A DNA stretch of 57,852 bases, from positions 1 through 57,852 of the forward strand of contig NZ_BCXI01000047.1 of NCBI RefSeq assembly GCF_001895025.1. Reading direction: 5' to 3'. Positions 1 through 8,762 of this stretch are shown piece by piece. Source of the stretch: Rhodococcus zopfii NBRC 100606 = JCM 9919. GTDB lineage: Bacteria; Actinomycetota; Actinomycetes; Mycobacteriales; Mycobacteriaceae. The first letter of the stretch is position 1, and each line of letters starts with the position of its first letter. The notes under the pieces are model-generated. The model had not been told where the DNA came from. It searched no databases and saw nothing but the letters and a program-made list of their open reading frames with translations. The position numbers were made by a program, and so were the translations under genes.

Positions 1-1694
1 CTAGCCTCAATCTTTCGTGCGGGTGACGCGCTGGCCTGAGCAGTTCGGATTGGGTGGAAAACCGCGGATCCGGTGTGCATCCACGATCGACTACCCGACA
101 CGGCCGGGTGGCGCCGGGGTCCACGGCCCCAAGCTGAGCGTCCTTTCGTCTCGATGAAGAGGATTCGTGCAGGTCACACGGGTGCAGGTAGTGCTGCAAG
201 TCGGTTCAAGCCGGCCACGAGAACATCGACAGCAGGAGCCGTCGCGGCCAGCCGCAGCCGAACCCGGCGAGCATGCCGGGCGATCTTCCCGGCGATCGAC
301 AGCAGCCGTAGCCGCAACCGCTTCGGTTCCCACCGCCGAGCCGCGACATCGGTCAACGCGAGCATCTGCATCCACGCGAGCAGCTCACACGCGAGTTGCA
401 CGAGCGCCAACCAGATCCGATTCTGATCGAAACCGTGCAACGGAAGATTCTGCAGCCCGGTGACTTTCGCCGCCCGGATCCGGTCCTCGCACCGCGCCCG
501 ACGCCGGTGCCGCAGCTCCAGATCCGGGAGTTGCCCACAGCGGGTGTTGGTCACGAACGCCGTCAACCGCAGCCCATCGCGGTCGGTGAACCGCAACTGC
601 GCACCCGGATGCGGACGCTCCTTCCGAACGATGATCCGCATGCCTTTCGGCCACGTCGACAGGTCGAGCAGGTCGGTCAACTCCGTCACCCAGGCGCCGT
701 CGCGGACCTGCCCGTCGGAGTCGTAGGCCGGGGTCCAGGCCTGCTCCGGGACCAGATCGAGGGCGGCGGTCATCGTGTCGGTCAGGGAGAACCCGACCGA
801 ATACGAGAGCCTGCGCTCGGTCAGATACTCGATCAAGGAGTGGGTGCCACCGGCACCGTCGATACGCACGAGCACCTTCTTCCCGACCCGATACGCCGGG
901 TCGGACGGCAACTGCGCCAGTGCGTCCTGCACCACGGTGACGTGATCAGCGGCGGTATTCGAACCGGCGTTGCCGGGGCGCAGCAGCATCGCGACGGGTT
1001 CGCCGGTGCCGTCGGTCCCGTGGTCGACGAACGCGCACAGCGGGTGGAACCCGAAGCCTCGTTTGAAGGTCGGAGCAGCGGATTCCTTGTCGGAGTGAGC
1101 GGTGACCAAGGTGGCATCGATGTCGACGATCAGCGGGTGGTGCTCGTCGATGTCGTGATCCGGTGCCGCGGGACCGGCTGCGATCCAGGCGCGGGAACGG
1201 GCGGTGGCGCGGGCCCGGCCGATCGCGGCCAGTGCGGTGTCGGCATCGGCGGCCAACGCGCTGATCAGGCGGGAGACGGTCGGATCGGAGGCCACCGACC
1301 CGAAGATCTCCGGGTGGGCGCGGAGCTGGTCGATGTCGGCGAGGCAGTCCCCGCCGATGGCCAGGGATACAGCGAGGTCGAGGAGAATCTTGCCGGGATC
1401 GTGGTGCGCCAACGGTTTCCGGAATCCGGCGAGCTCGGTCGACAGTGCTGCGGCGAGTCCGGTTTTCTCCGCGGTGCGGAGCAGCAGGACGGTGCCGGCA
1501 TGCGACACGACACTGGTTCCGGTGCTCGATGCGGACAGCTGGGGGTAGCAGGACGTAGACTTGCTCACCTGAAGGGTGCTCCTGGATCACGCGATTGTTC
1601 AACCTTAGACAAGTCGAATTATCGCAGGTCGGAGCGCCTTTCTTTCTGTGCGACACGGGGCACGGTCGAATTACCGTGAAAGCCCCGGGCTAGG
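1..1694 (-). mobile_element. IS1380-family insertion sequence (left end at window edge)
   Basis: The element is defined by its transposase (174-1568) and by imperfect terminal inverted repeats. The right end reads, inward from 1694, CCTAGCCCGGGGCTTTC. The left end starts at base 1 with CTAGCCTCAATCTTTC, so one terminal base probably lies outside the window. Twelve of the first sixteen aligned bases match. The size of about 1.7 kb and ends beginning CCTAG fit this family; ISEcp1, for example, also begins CCTAG. The family usually makes a 4-bp target duplication, which cannot be tested because the left flank is absent. The element does not visibly split a gene on its right side. Confidence 0.8.
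174..1568 (-). CDS. IS1380-family DDE transposase
   Basis: This 464-residue protein is full length for an IS1380 transposase. The DDE catalytic core is visible: the first Asp lies in a VDIDATL segment near residue 149, the second in RIDGAGGTH near residue 237, and the conserved C-terminal block RCEDRIRAAKVTGLQNLP followed by F-x-x-N-x-x-W carries the Glu. It catalyses cut-and-paste movement of the surrounding element. The start is GTG, with AGGAG about ten bases upstream. No frameshift or internal stop is seen, so the copy could be active. Confidence 0.93.
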   Translation of the reverse strand: MSKSTSCYPQLSASSTGTSVVSHAGTVLLLRTAEKTGLAAALSTELAGFRKPLAHHDPGKILLDLAVSLAIGGDCLADIDQLRAHPEIFGSVASDPTVSRLISALAADADTALAAIGRARATARSRAWIAAGPAAPDHDIDEHHPLIVDIDATLVTAHSDKESAAPTFKRGFGFHPLCAFVDHGTDGTGEPVAMLLRPGNAGSNTAADHVTVVQDALAQLPSDPAYRVGKKVLVRIDGAGGTHSLIEYLTERRLSYSVGFSLTDTMTAALDLVPEQAWTPAYDSDGQVRDGAWVTELTDLLDLSTWPKGMRIIVRKERPHPGAQLRFTDRDGLRLTAFVTNTRCGQLPDLELRHRRRARCEDRIRAAKVTGLQNLPLHGFDQNRIWLALVQLACELLAWMQMLALTDVAARRWEPKRLRLRLLSIAGKIARHARRVRLRLAATAPAVDVLVAGLNRLAALPAPV

Positions 1695-2030
1695 AAGAGT
1701 CTCGCAACGTACCAGCGGACGTGCTGTTTCCCGCTTGTACATGGATAGCGAGTTGATCCCCGCCGTCGGGGGGTTACTACATATACATACTGAAAAGGCC
1801 AGCGCCCCGGCGTCGGGGGGGAGAGGCCGGGGCGCACGGCCCGCACGCTCGGGGTGACCGCCCGTGACCGACGGCCACGGTACACCCCGGCCCCACACCC
1901 ACCCCACACCGGTCTCACCACCCGCGGAGAGCCGTCGGACCGGGGCGCCGGACGCCCGGTCACTTCCGCCCACGCGAGTGCCTCGTCAGGACCGGTGTCG
2001 GTGCCGGCGAGGACAGTCGACCGTCGCCGG
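1695..2030. other. gene-poor stretch between IS and broken HAD gene
   Basis: No convincing gene is present. The only clear element is the hairpin at 1791-1835, annotated separately. The short open frames here are low-complexity and have no ribosome binding site or recognisable motif. Confidence 0.6.
1791..1835 (-). terminator. rho-independent terminator of the leftward HAD/res/mod genes
   Basis: On the minus strand GCGCCCCGGC and GCCGGGGCGC form a 10-bp stem (1826-1835 with 1802-1811), followed by CCTTTT. It lies downstream of the leftward gene ending at 2031. A nearly identical hairpin with the same loop and T-run occurs at 57414-57458 on the plus strand. Confidence 0.75.
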
Positions 2031-2773
2031 TCACGCCTGGGCGAGCCGTTGGCGGTGTTCCTTCTGCCGCTGCTGCTTCATGCGGGCTGCGTGTGCCTGC
2101 TGCCATTTCGGGTGTGTGCGTTGGCGGACCGTTTCGGCCTCGTCGAAAATCGGGCGGGCTGCGGCGCGCTGCTCGGCGAACTCGACCGCGGGCCGGGGCC
2201 GCGCTCGATCGTCGGCAGCAGGTTTCCGGCTCGATGCTCGCCGACGAGCTGGTCGAACTGCCAGGCCGGACAGCCCTGCTCGGCGAGCATCGCCACAGCC
2301 TCGGGGTCGTCGTCGATCCAGGCCACGACCGGTGACCGGTCCTCGTACTTGTCGACCCATTTCCACCAATGCCGGCGCTTGATGTCGAGGGCTGGGCGGA
2401 CGGTGCCGTCGGTCCAGAAGTCGCGGCACTCGATAAGTCCCGGAGGTAGGGAGTTCTGCCGGATCCAGTAGTCCGTGGTCGGCATGAACGCGCCGAGACG
2501 CGTTGTGGTGTACGCGATGGTCAAGCCCGCGCCGGCAAGGTCGCGGACGAGGCGGCCGCCGGGCCGGTTGAGCGCGGCGTCGCTGAAGTGCCTGTGGAAG
2601 GCCTTCCAGTCCCGGTCCTTGTACTTGGGGGCCTAAATCAGGTAGGTGAACGCGTCCATCTTGGCCAGTGGACCATCGATGTCGATGACAACGGTCGGTC
2701 CCGGCGGGGGTGGGTCCACCCAGGGGGTCGGTCGGTCGAGAAAACGCCCTCTGTTCGGCTGCCCCACTCTCAT
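2031..2773 (-). pseudogene. broken HAD-like phosphatase gene
   Basis: The N-terminal part reads VVIDIDGPLAK, a HAD motif I (DxDG). It runs into an in-frame TAG at about 2634-2636, after AFTYLI. Past that stop the same frame continues as a plausible protein (KYKDRDWKAFHRHFSD, then TIAYTTTR as motif II, then VVAWIDDDPEAV as motif III), so the stop most likely replaced a sense codon. A second lesion lies near 2190-2200: the natural-looking C-terminus (AVEFAEQRAAARPIFDEAE) is in another frame, which implies a 1-bp indel. The start is ATG 2773 or GTG 2767, with GGAGG just upstream. Readers of this type act on phosphoesters (nucleotide or polynucleotide 3'-phosphatases); the substrate is unknown. 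Two independent lesions argue for decay rather than a single base error. Confidence 0.7.
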
Positions 2774-2795
2774 CCTCCAGTTGGTATTGGGGTGG

Positions 2796-5348
2796 TCACG
2801 GGTACGACACCCCTTCGGCGACGAAGATCGCCTCGAGAAGGTTCTGATTCGTGGCCGCGGCGATGCGTTCGTCGATGCCGGGGGCGGTGAGGTCCAAGGC
2901 CCGCAGCGATTCGCCGACCTTTGCGACGGCGAGGCAGCGGCGGACGCGGTCGGCGTGGTCCTGGGCGTAGCGTGCCAGCGCGGACCACTTGGCCGAGGTG
3001 TCGGCGAGGTCGAAGCGGTGCGGGTCGACGATGTCCATGACGTACTGGCCGTCGCCGTCGTCGTGCCAGAACAGGAAGTCGGGGTGCATGAGCTGGTGCT
3101 TGTCGCCGAACTCGTACGGCACGGCCAACGCGTGCCGGCCGGATGACGGGTTGCGGTACCAGCCGACGAGCGTGTCGGAGTCGAGTTCGGAGGCGAGGAC
3201 TTCCTGCTCCCACGACGAGCGGGAGGTGTCGACGGGGAACTTGCCGGCGTCGGGCTTGCCCGCCGGGATGACGTAGAGGTGCAAGGGGTAGGTGTCGATC
3301 GGCTCGACGGTCGCACCGCGCACCTTCTCGGTTGCTGCTGGGTAGGCGTCGCGGACCGCGACCGTGGTCGGCAGCATCGGCGTTCCGCCCAGGTGCCACA
3401 GCGGTTCGATCTGGTCCCGGACATGGCGCGGTTTCGCCGACACCTTGGCGGCGTGCTGCTGACGCCAGTTGTCGATGAGGGCCGCTGCCTGTTCCTCGAT
3501 GACCGTCTTGAATCCGAGGTCGGCCATCGCGGCCAGGCGGGCCGAGGCGTCGATGTCGTCCTCGCCTCGATCGCACAGGTCGTTGTAGTACCAGTTGGCC
3601 GAGCCGTCCGGGAGCAGACGTTTGGCCTTCCGGAAGTAGCCCTCGAGGTCGCGCTCGTTGGTGGGGGTGGCGGACCTGCCGACGCTCTGCATGATCGCCT
3701 CGCCGTAGGCGACCATCGTGGTGCTGACGGTCAGGGACATGATGTCCTCGACCTTGGCGTCGATTTCGCTGCTGCGCTGTCCGTCGGCGGCGCGCATCTG
3801 GTCGACGATCCACTGCTTGGCCTTGGCCGAGCCCTGCTCGAGGAGGTCGTGCTCGGTGAGGGCGGCGGCCAGGCGCATCAGCTGGGCGGTACGGGAACTG
3901 AACGTTGTTCTCTGCCGTGTGTAGGACGGGAGAGAGTCGAGCAGATCGAACAGCTCGGGGGGCACATCGGCTGACTTCTCGCACACGGCGGGGGCGACGA
4001 CGACGTCGACCTCGACGGTCTCGTCCTCGGTCAGGGCGTTGACGACGCGGGCGACGTGTTCGGTGCGGAACCCGGGCAGGTACGCGGCGACCTCGTTGAG
4101 GCGGTCGTCGCCGCCGTCGACACGCTTGGCCAGCGGCGTGCGGACCAATCGTCCGATCAGCTGGGCGATCTCGGTGTAGCTGTCCTTGTTCTGGAAGGAG
4201 ATCATCACCTCGGCCCGCGGGCAGTCCCAGCCGGTGGTCAGCGCGGACTTGAACAGCACCACGCGGGCCTGGTCGTCCCCGGAGATGGCCTCGGGCGGGA
4301 GGTATCGGACGGTCTTGTCGCCGACCTTGTACTGGCCGTGGTCGCCGAACGCGTGGGCGACGGCGTAGTCCGACAACACGGGCCAGGCCGATTCCATCAC
4401 CGCGAGGATCTCGGCGAGCCGCGCCTCCTCCTTCGCCGGAGACAGACCTTGCTCGACCTGGACCACCAGCAAAGGCTCGACCGGCCGGTCGCCGGTGGTC
4501 GCGTGGTGGATGCGCCACGCCTGGTCGGAGGACTTCAGGTCCTCGACGGCCAGGGCGAGCATCGTGTTGTCGGCCGACTGCGGCTCGCCGAGACTGCGCA
4601 GCAGGATGCGGTCCTTGAGCAGACCCGATTCACGGACGTCGCCGGCCTTGACCTCGACCAGCCGCATGGTGCGGTCCGCGGCCTGCATGGCGGCCTGGAA
4701 TCGGTCCGGCGTCGCCGAGATGCCCAGCACCACCGGGGCCGGCGGCTGGACGGTGCCGATGTTCGTGGTGCCCCCGCCGACGATGGTGCCGGCGATCGAT
4801 TTGCGGTCGGTGTTCTTGGTGCCCGAGCCGCGGTGCGCCTCGTCCCAGATGACCAGGAAGTCTTCGCCGCGTTCCCGGACGGTGTTGGCGATCATGTCCC
4901 AGGCGCCGTGGGTGCGCTTGTCGTTGTGGGTGCCGTCGGGCCGGACGGCGTGCAGCGTCGAGTTCTTCTGCATCGCCTGGATGTGGACGAAGTAGATGTG
5001 ACCGGGTTCGAGCGTGCGGTGGTCGACCTCGCCGAGGAAGCGGATGCGGTTGATGTCGATCGATCCGCCCGAGGCCTGGGTGATCTTGGAGATCGTCTGC
5101 GCGTTGAGCGAGCGGTCATCGGTGATCCACAGGACCGTCATGTCCGGGTTCGGAGTCCGCGTGGGCGTGCCCTTGTAGATCCCTTCGAGCACCGCCGTCG
5201 CGATCACGGTCTTGCCGGCGCCGGTGGGCGCGGTCAGACCGACGGCGGTGCGCTCCCCGTCGTCGAGGTAGCCGGCTCGGGCCTTGGCCAGGTGGGTGAG
5301 CACCGACTCGACCGCGGTGCTCTGGTACGGCTCCAGTGTGAACTTCAC
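2796..5348 (-). CDS. res: type III restriction enzyme, Res (helicase-nuclease) subunit
   Basis: This 850-residue superfamily 2 helicase has Walker A APTGAGKT near residue 41-47, a DEAH box (VIWDEAH) near 168 and motif VI QLIGRLVRTPLA near 400. With Mod it would form the ATP-dependent type III restriction complex that cuts unmodified DNA. The start is GTG 5348, because the frame above it is a shadow of mod and this GTG overlaps the mod stop codon as GTGA, a sign of translational coupling. The C-terminal nuclease region shows HPDFLF near 754 and YVMDIVDPH near 770. This resembles PD-(D/E)xK but has D-I-V where the catalytic Lys would be expected. The fold or the active-site assignment may differ, or cleavage may be altered. 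Confidence 0.88.
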   Translation of the reverse strand: MKFTLEPYQSTAVESVLTHLAKARAGYLDDGERTAVGLTAPTGAGKTVIATAVLEGIYKGTPTRTPNPDMTVLWITDDRSLNAQTISKITQASGGSIDINRIRFLGEVDHRTLEPGHIYFVHIQAMQKNSTLHAVRPDGTHNDKRTHGAWDMIANTVRERGEDFLVIWDEAHRGSGTKNTDRKSIAGTIVGGGTTNIGTVQPPAPVVLGISATPDRFQAAMQAADRTMRLVEVKAGDVRESGLLKDRILLRSLGEPQSADNTMLALAVEDLKSSDQAWRIHHATTGDRPVEPLLVVQVEQGLSPAKEEARLAEILAVMESAWPVLSDYAVAHAFGDHGQYKVGDKTVRYLPPEAISGDDQARVVLFKSALTTGWDCPRAEVMISFQNKDSYTEIAQLIGRLVRTPLAKRVDGGDDRLNEVAAYLPGFRTEHVARVVNALTEDETVEVDVVVAPAVCEKSADVPPELFDLLDSLPSYTRQRTTFSSRTAQLMRLAAALTEHDLLEQGSAKAKQWIVDQMRAADGQRSSEIDAKVEDIMSLTVSTTMVAYGEAIMQSVGRSATPTNERDLEGYFRKAKRLLPDGSANWYYNDLCDRGEDDIDASARLAAMADLGFKTVIEEQAAALIDNWRQQHAAKVSAKPRHVRDQIEPLWHLGGTPMLPTTVAVRDAYPAATEKVRGATVEPIDTYPLHLYVIPAGKPDAGKFPVDTSRSSWEQEVLASELDSDTLVGWYRNPSSGRHALAVPYEFGDKHQLMHPDFLFWHDDGDGQYVMDIVDPHRFDLADTSAKWSALARYAQDHADRVRRCLAVAKVGESLRALDLTAPGIDERIAAATNQNLLEAIFVAEGVSYP

Positions 5349-7366
5349 CGCCCACCACCGGTGATGTTGATGGTGTAGTTCGACAGGTAGTCCTCGTAGA
5401 GCTGGACGGTCTCGATCCCGACCGGGAGCCGCTCGACGGCCTGTTGGTACTCGGCCTCGGAGTCGGTGATGACGAACACCACCGCAGGGGGCGTTCCACT
5501 GGTCGCGGCGTCGGTCACGGCCTCGGCGAATGCGGTGAGCACGTCGACGTCGAACAGAACGCCGTACGCGCCGGTGAGTGCCCAGCCTTCCTCGGGGACT
5601 TCGTCGATGCGGGGTCCGCGGGCACCGCCTTCGAGCCACATCAGCGGGGCCACGGACTCGAACTCGTGTCCGCGGCGCACCATACCGGGATCGAGGTAGG
5701 TGAGGTCGAACATCTCGACGTTCGCCGCGAGTCCCTCCGAGTAAGACGAGCCGTCCGGACGCTTACCGGTGACCACGGTCGAGATCCGGGGCCGGCAGAT
5801 GTGCTCGAATACCCCGGACGCCTCCCATTGGACATCGCCCGGATGAAGACCGGACTTTCTGAGCTTCTTGGCTTCGACCGCACCGACCTCGTTGTTGGTC
5901 ACGAGGATCGATTGACGGGTGCCGCCATCCTCCGCATTGAGCTGCATCACAGCTTCGGTCGTCGTGCCGGATCCGCCGAAAAAGTCCAGGATTACGGCAT
6001 CCTGCGGGGCGGTCATGCGGAACCAGCGCATAAGGACTTGATGGTCCTTCGGGTTCGGAAAGCGCTTGTCGCCGAGAATATTTGCGAGTCGCAGAGAGGC
6101 GGCTCGACGATCGCGTTCAAAAACCGATCTGGCAATCGTCTGGTTTAGGTCGACAAGATATGACTTCCGCTGCGGCACCGTTGTGTGGTCAGAACCGAAC
6201 AGGATTCGTCCATCCTTCAGGCGCTGCATCAGTTCATCTTCGTCCCAACGCCACCCATTCTTCGGTGCAGGGCAGAGTCGCCCGGATTCCGGATGTGGCA
6301 GCTGCCTGAAGCACCTGCTCGATCGACGCTCCGGTGCACCGGCATCCGCCCCGTAGTAGATACGGCCGTCCTCGTCAAAGTTGACGTACCGCTTGATGGT
6401 CTTGGTCGGCACCTCTGCCGCATTCGCCAAGGCCCCTTCCCACCAACTCTTCATTGCCTTGGCCGCAACGGACGGATTGTGAGCGCTTTCCTCCCAGATC
6501 CGCTCTCCTGCAACCAGCCCTGCTTCGACCAGCGGGTTCGGCTCCCGCCACGACGTTTCAGCGTGGTCGAGGGCATCCTTGTCTCTGGCGTAAACCAACA
6601 TGTAGTCAGCCTTGTTCGAGATATACTTTGCGTAGTTGTCGGTGCCGCCCTGCCAAACGATGTCCGAAATGAAACTTCGATCACCAAAGACTTGATCGAG
6701 CAGCATCCGGAAACGATGATGTTCGTCGTTCCCTATTGCTGCGAAGAGGATGCCGGTCGGCTTCAACAGGTCGCGAGCGATCAGGAGCCGACGCTCCATG
6801 AACGACAACCACTTCGATGACTTCGCCCGGTCGTTCTGGTCGACGTAGCGGTCGTTGTAGATCCATCCGTCGTTGCCGGTGTTGTAGGGCGGATCGATGT
6901 AGATCAGGTCGACCTTGCCACGGTGCGTGGACCGCAGCGCCTGCAAGGCGTGGAAGTTCTCGCCGTTGATCACGACGTGCCACGGAGCGTCGGCCGGTCC
7001 GTTCTCGATGCGCTCAACTGAACGGAGGCCCGGGTAGATCGGCTCACCGAACTCGCGGACAACTACCAGCTCGGATATGTGCCGCTCACCGCCATCGCCG
7101 GTGAGGACTGCGACCTCGCGGGTGCGGTCGGTGAACCGATCGACGACCCAGGTCGCGGCAGACGACTCGTCGCGCAGCGCGACGCGGATGCCCTTGCGGA
7201 TGGGGTGGTCGGGTAGTCGGACGGACTCGGGCAGGTGCCGGTCGAAGACGAGGCCGAATCGGCGAGACCCGCGCAAGAGGTCGACTTCGTGGGCGAGACG
7301 GGCGCGCAGTGTGTCGTCGTCAACGCGGGAGATCAACTGATCCAGCACGTTGGACTCGTCGCTCAT
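5345..7366 (-). CDS. mod: type III restriction system, Mod (adenine-N6 methyltransferase) subunit
   Basis: The 673-residue protein carries the methyltransferase motif DPPYNTGND near residue 158, ahead of the AdoMet-binding motif DFFGGSGTTTE near 464. That order is typical of beta-class N6-adenine methyltransferases such as type III Mod subunits. The middle part, where no motif is recognised, would hold the target recognition domain. ATG 7366 is chosen because AGGGAG lies five bases upstream; an ATG at 7381 in the same frame is possible. Mod provides recognition and methylation, and its stop overlaps the start of res, so the two genes form an operon. Mod alone can protect DNA, which makes it a plausible maintenance or defence cargo of the plasmid. 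Confidence 0.92.
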   Translation of the reverse strand: MSDESNVLDQLISRVDDDTLRARLAHEVDLLRGSRRFGLVFDRHLPESVRLPDHPIRKGIRVALRDESSAATWVVDRFTDRTREVAVLTGDGGERHISELVVVREFGEPIYPGLRSVERIENGPADAPWHVVINGENFHALQALRSTHRGKVDLIYIDPPYNTGNDGWIYNDRYVDQNDRAKSSKWLSFMERRLLIARDLLKPTGILFAAIGNDEHHRFRMLLDQVFGDRSFISDIVWQGGTDNYAKYISNKADYMLVYARDKDALDHAETSWREPNPLVEAGLVAGERIWEESAHNPSVAAKAMKSWWEGALANAAEVPTKTIKRYVNFDEDGRIYYGADAGAPERRSSRCFRQLPHPESGRLCPAPKNGWRWDEDELMQRLKDGRILFGSDHTTVPQRKSYLVDLNQTIARSVFERDRRAASLRLANILGDKRFPNPKDHQVLMRWFRMTAPQDAVILDFFGGSGTTTEAVMQLNAEDGGTRQSILVTNNEVGAVEAKKLRKSGLHPGDVQWEASGVFEHICRPRISTVVTGKRPDGSSYSEGLAANVEMFDLTYLDPGMVRRGHEFESVAPLMWLEGGARGPRIDEVPEEGWALTGAYGVLFDVDVLTAFAEAVTDAATSGTPPAVVFVITDSEAEYQQAVERLPVGIETVQLYEDYLSNYTINITGGGR

Positions 7367-7463
7367 CCTGCTCCCTGCCATTCCCGGTTGAACTGTTACA
7401 TGAGAAGGCTATGCGGGTGCCTGGTCCTCATTGCCGTGGGGTCGGCGTCAATTGCAGTCCAGT

Positions 7464-7474
7464 CAATAATATTG
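7464..7474. promoter_or_regulatory. palindrome in the mod / 7521 divergent intergenic region
   Basis: CAATAATATTG is an 11-base perfect odd palindrome in an A/T-rich patch between the leftward mod gene and the rightward small gene at 7521. This position suits an operator or promoter core. The exact promoter boxes are not clear. Confidence 0.35.
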
Positions 7475-7520
7475 CAAAATAGACAACCAACGGCCGGCCG
7501 ACACGGAGGAGGACGCGCGC

Positions 7521-7697
7521 ATGGACGACGAGCTGCACCGCACCGCCTGGGAGATGAACGCCGACGGTGCCGACTGGCACGCTGTCGCGCAGGAGATCGG
7601 CTGTGCCCCGGAAGCGGCGCGGCTGATGGCGCAACGGTACGAACGCGACACCGACGCCGCGGCCGCGAAGAACCAGTTCTCCCTGTTCGATCTCTAG
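7521..7697 (+). CDS. small helical protein, possible HTH
   Basis: The 58-residue product starts MDDELHRTAWEMNADG and ends KNQFSLFDL. GGAGGAGG lies about eight bases before the ATG, which strongly supports translation. The segment DWHAVAQEIGCAPEAARLMAQRY has the pattern of a helix-turn-helix (homeodomain-like, ResA/SANT style). The gene is transcribed away from mod and could encode a small DNA-binding regulator of the neighbouring genes. No family name is assigned. Confidence 0.7.
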   Translation: MDDELHRTAWEMNADGADWHAVAQEIGCAPEAARLMAQRYERDTDAAAAKNQFSLFDL

Positions 7698-7736
7698 CTA
7701 CCCCTGGCCTAACACGCCGACGAAGGGACTTCGATT

Positions 7737-7934
7737 GTGGGCTTTTTCGTGATCCTGTCGATCTTCAATCTGTTGTCCACCGTGAGCGCGGCCGTGTGCG
7801 CGTCGCGCTCGTACCGGCGCTACGGCAGGGCCGGCCGGGCGGTGTTCGCCGGGCTCGGCGGACTGATGATCTTCCCGCTGCTGTTCGTTCTGGCGGTTGC
7901 TGTGGCCACCCCTCGCGCAGCCCGCCTGCCGTAA
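7737..7934 (+). CDS. small membrane protein, two transmembrane helices
   Basis: This 65-residue protein starts at GTG, with GAAGGG about nine bases upstream. Residues 2-20 (GFFVILSIFNLLSTVSAAV) and about 38-58 (FAGLGGLMIFPLLFVLAVAVA) are hydrophobic helices separated by a basic loop SRSYRRYGRAGR. Function is unknown. It follows the 7521 gene by 39 bases and ends just before a terminator hairpin, so the two small genes probably form one transcript. Confidence 0.65.
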   Translation: MGFFVILSIFNLLSTVSAAVCASRSYRRYGRAGRAVFAGLGGLMIFPLLFVLAVAVATPRAARLP

Positions 7935-7956
7935 CGCCCGCACCGGACGACAAGAG

Positions 7957-7983
7957 GAAAACCGCAGGTCAGATGCGGTTTTC
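7957..7983 (+). terminator. rho-independent terminator after the small membrane-protein gene
   Basis: GAAAACCGCA (7957-7966) pairs perfectly with TGCGGTTTTC (7974-7983) around a 7-base loop, and the descending arm is T-rich. It separates the small genes at 7521-7934 from the genes starting at 8133. Confidence 0.7.
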
Positions 7984-8132
7984 GCTGATCTTGATGGTAA
8001 TATCGACCTTGTAATCCCTTGCGGAACAGGGGGGAACTACGCCCGGGATCGGGCGCAGTCGAGGAGGTCGTGTGGCAGAGCAAGCCGCCCCGCGGGGCAC
8101 ATCCGGTTCCGAGGATCAAGGAGGACGCAGCG

Positions 8133-8762
8133 GTGACGCAGAGCGAGGATTTCAGGGCGCAGGTCGAGGGGATCGACCTGCGGATCGCGGCCGAGACCAG
8201 GCGGATTCTGGTCGAGTGGCTGGGGCTCGATCCGGCGACCGAGCAGGAGCGGATCGACCGGGAAGCGCTGCGCCTTCAGCAGATGACCGAGGACGCGGCC
8301 GAGCAGTTCGAGCAGGCGCACCCGGCGGCGCCGGACGCGACGTACTGGAACGTGGTGCAGGCCAAGGAAACAGCGTGGCGGGCGGCGCGGGAGATGGTGC
8401 TCGCCACCGAGCTGTATCCGCAGGTGACACCCGAGATGCGGGAGTCGTGGGAGCGGTTCGAGGAGTGGGCCGACCAGGAAATCGAGAAGGACTGGGAAGC
8501 CGCCCGGGCAGCGCAGGACCCGGAGCGGTGGCGGACACGGAACGTGCGACCGAACCCGACCGCGGTACGAGTCGTGGAACGGGTGTGGCTGGCGAAGCCG
8601 GGGTGGTTCCGAACGTTGGCGAAGGCCCTGATCGCGCAGCGGATCGAGGACAACCAACCGGTGCCGATGACCTCCCGCGACCCGTTGGCGGACGAACTGG
8701 CGGCGTTGATCGAGGACGAGATGCGCCGCAACCCGCCGGAGGACCCGGATCTGCCGTTCTGA
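8133..8762 (+). CDS. conserved helical protein of unknown function
   Basis: The 209-residue product is rich in Glu, Ala and Arg and is predicted to be mainly helical (for example RAAREMVLATELYPQVTPEM). The start is GTG 8133, because AAGGAGG lies eight bases upstream; an open frame reaching back to 8019 lacks such a site. It ends PPEDPDLPF with TGA at 8760-8762, directly overlapping the beginning of the giant methylase-helicase frame. The tight coupling suggests a partner of that protein, but no domain is recognised. Confidence 0.75.
   Translation: MTQSEDFRAQVEGIDLRIAAETRRILVEWLGLDPATEQERIDREALRLQQMTEDAAEQFEQAHPAAPDATYWNVVQAKETAWRAAREMVLATELYPQVTPEMRESWERFEEWADQEIEKDWEAARAAQDPERWRTRNVRPNPTAVRVVERVWLAKPGWFRTLAKALIAQRIEDNQPVPMTSRDPLADELAALIEDEMRRNPPEDPDLPF

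Noticed and set aside
8072..8758. Upstream extension of the giant gene from GTG 8072
   Set aside because: The extension overlaps the whole 8133-8762 gene and has repetitive Gly/Arg-rich shadow composition, while the other frame is protein-like and has an ideal ribosome site.
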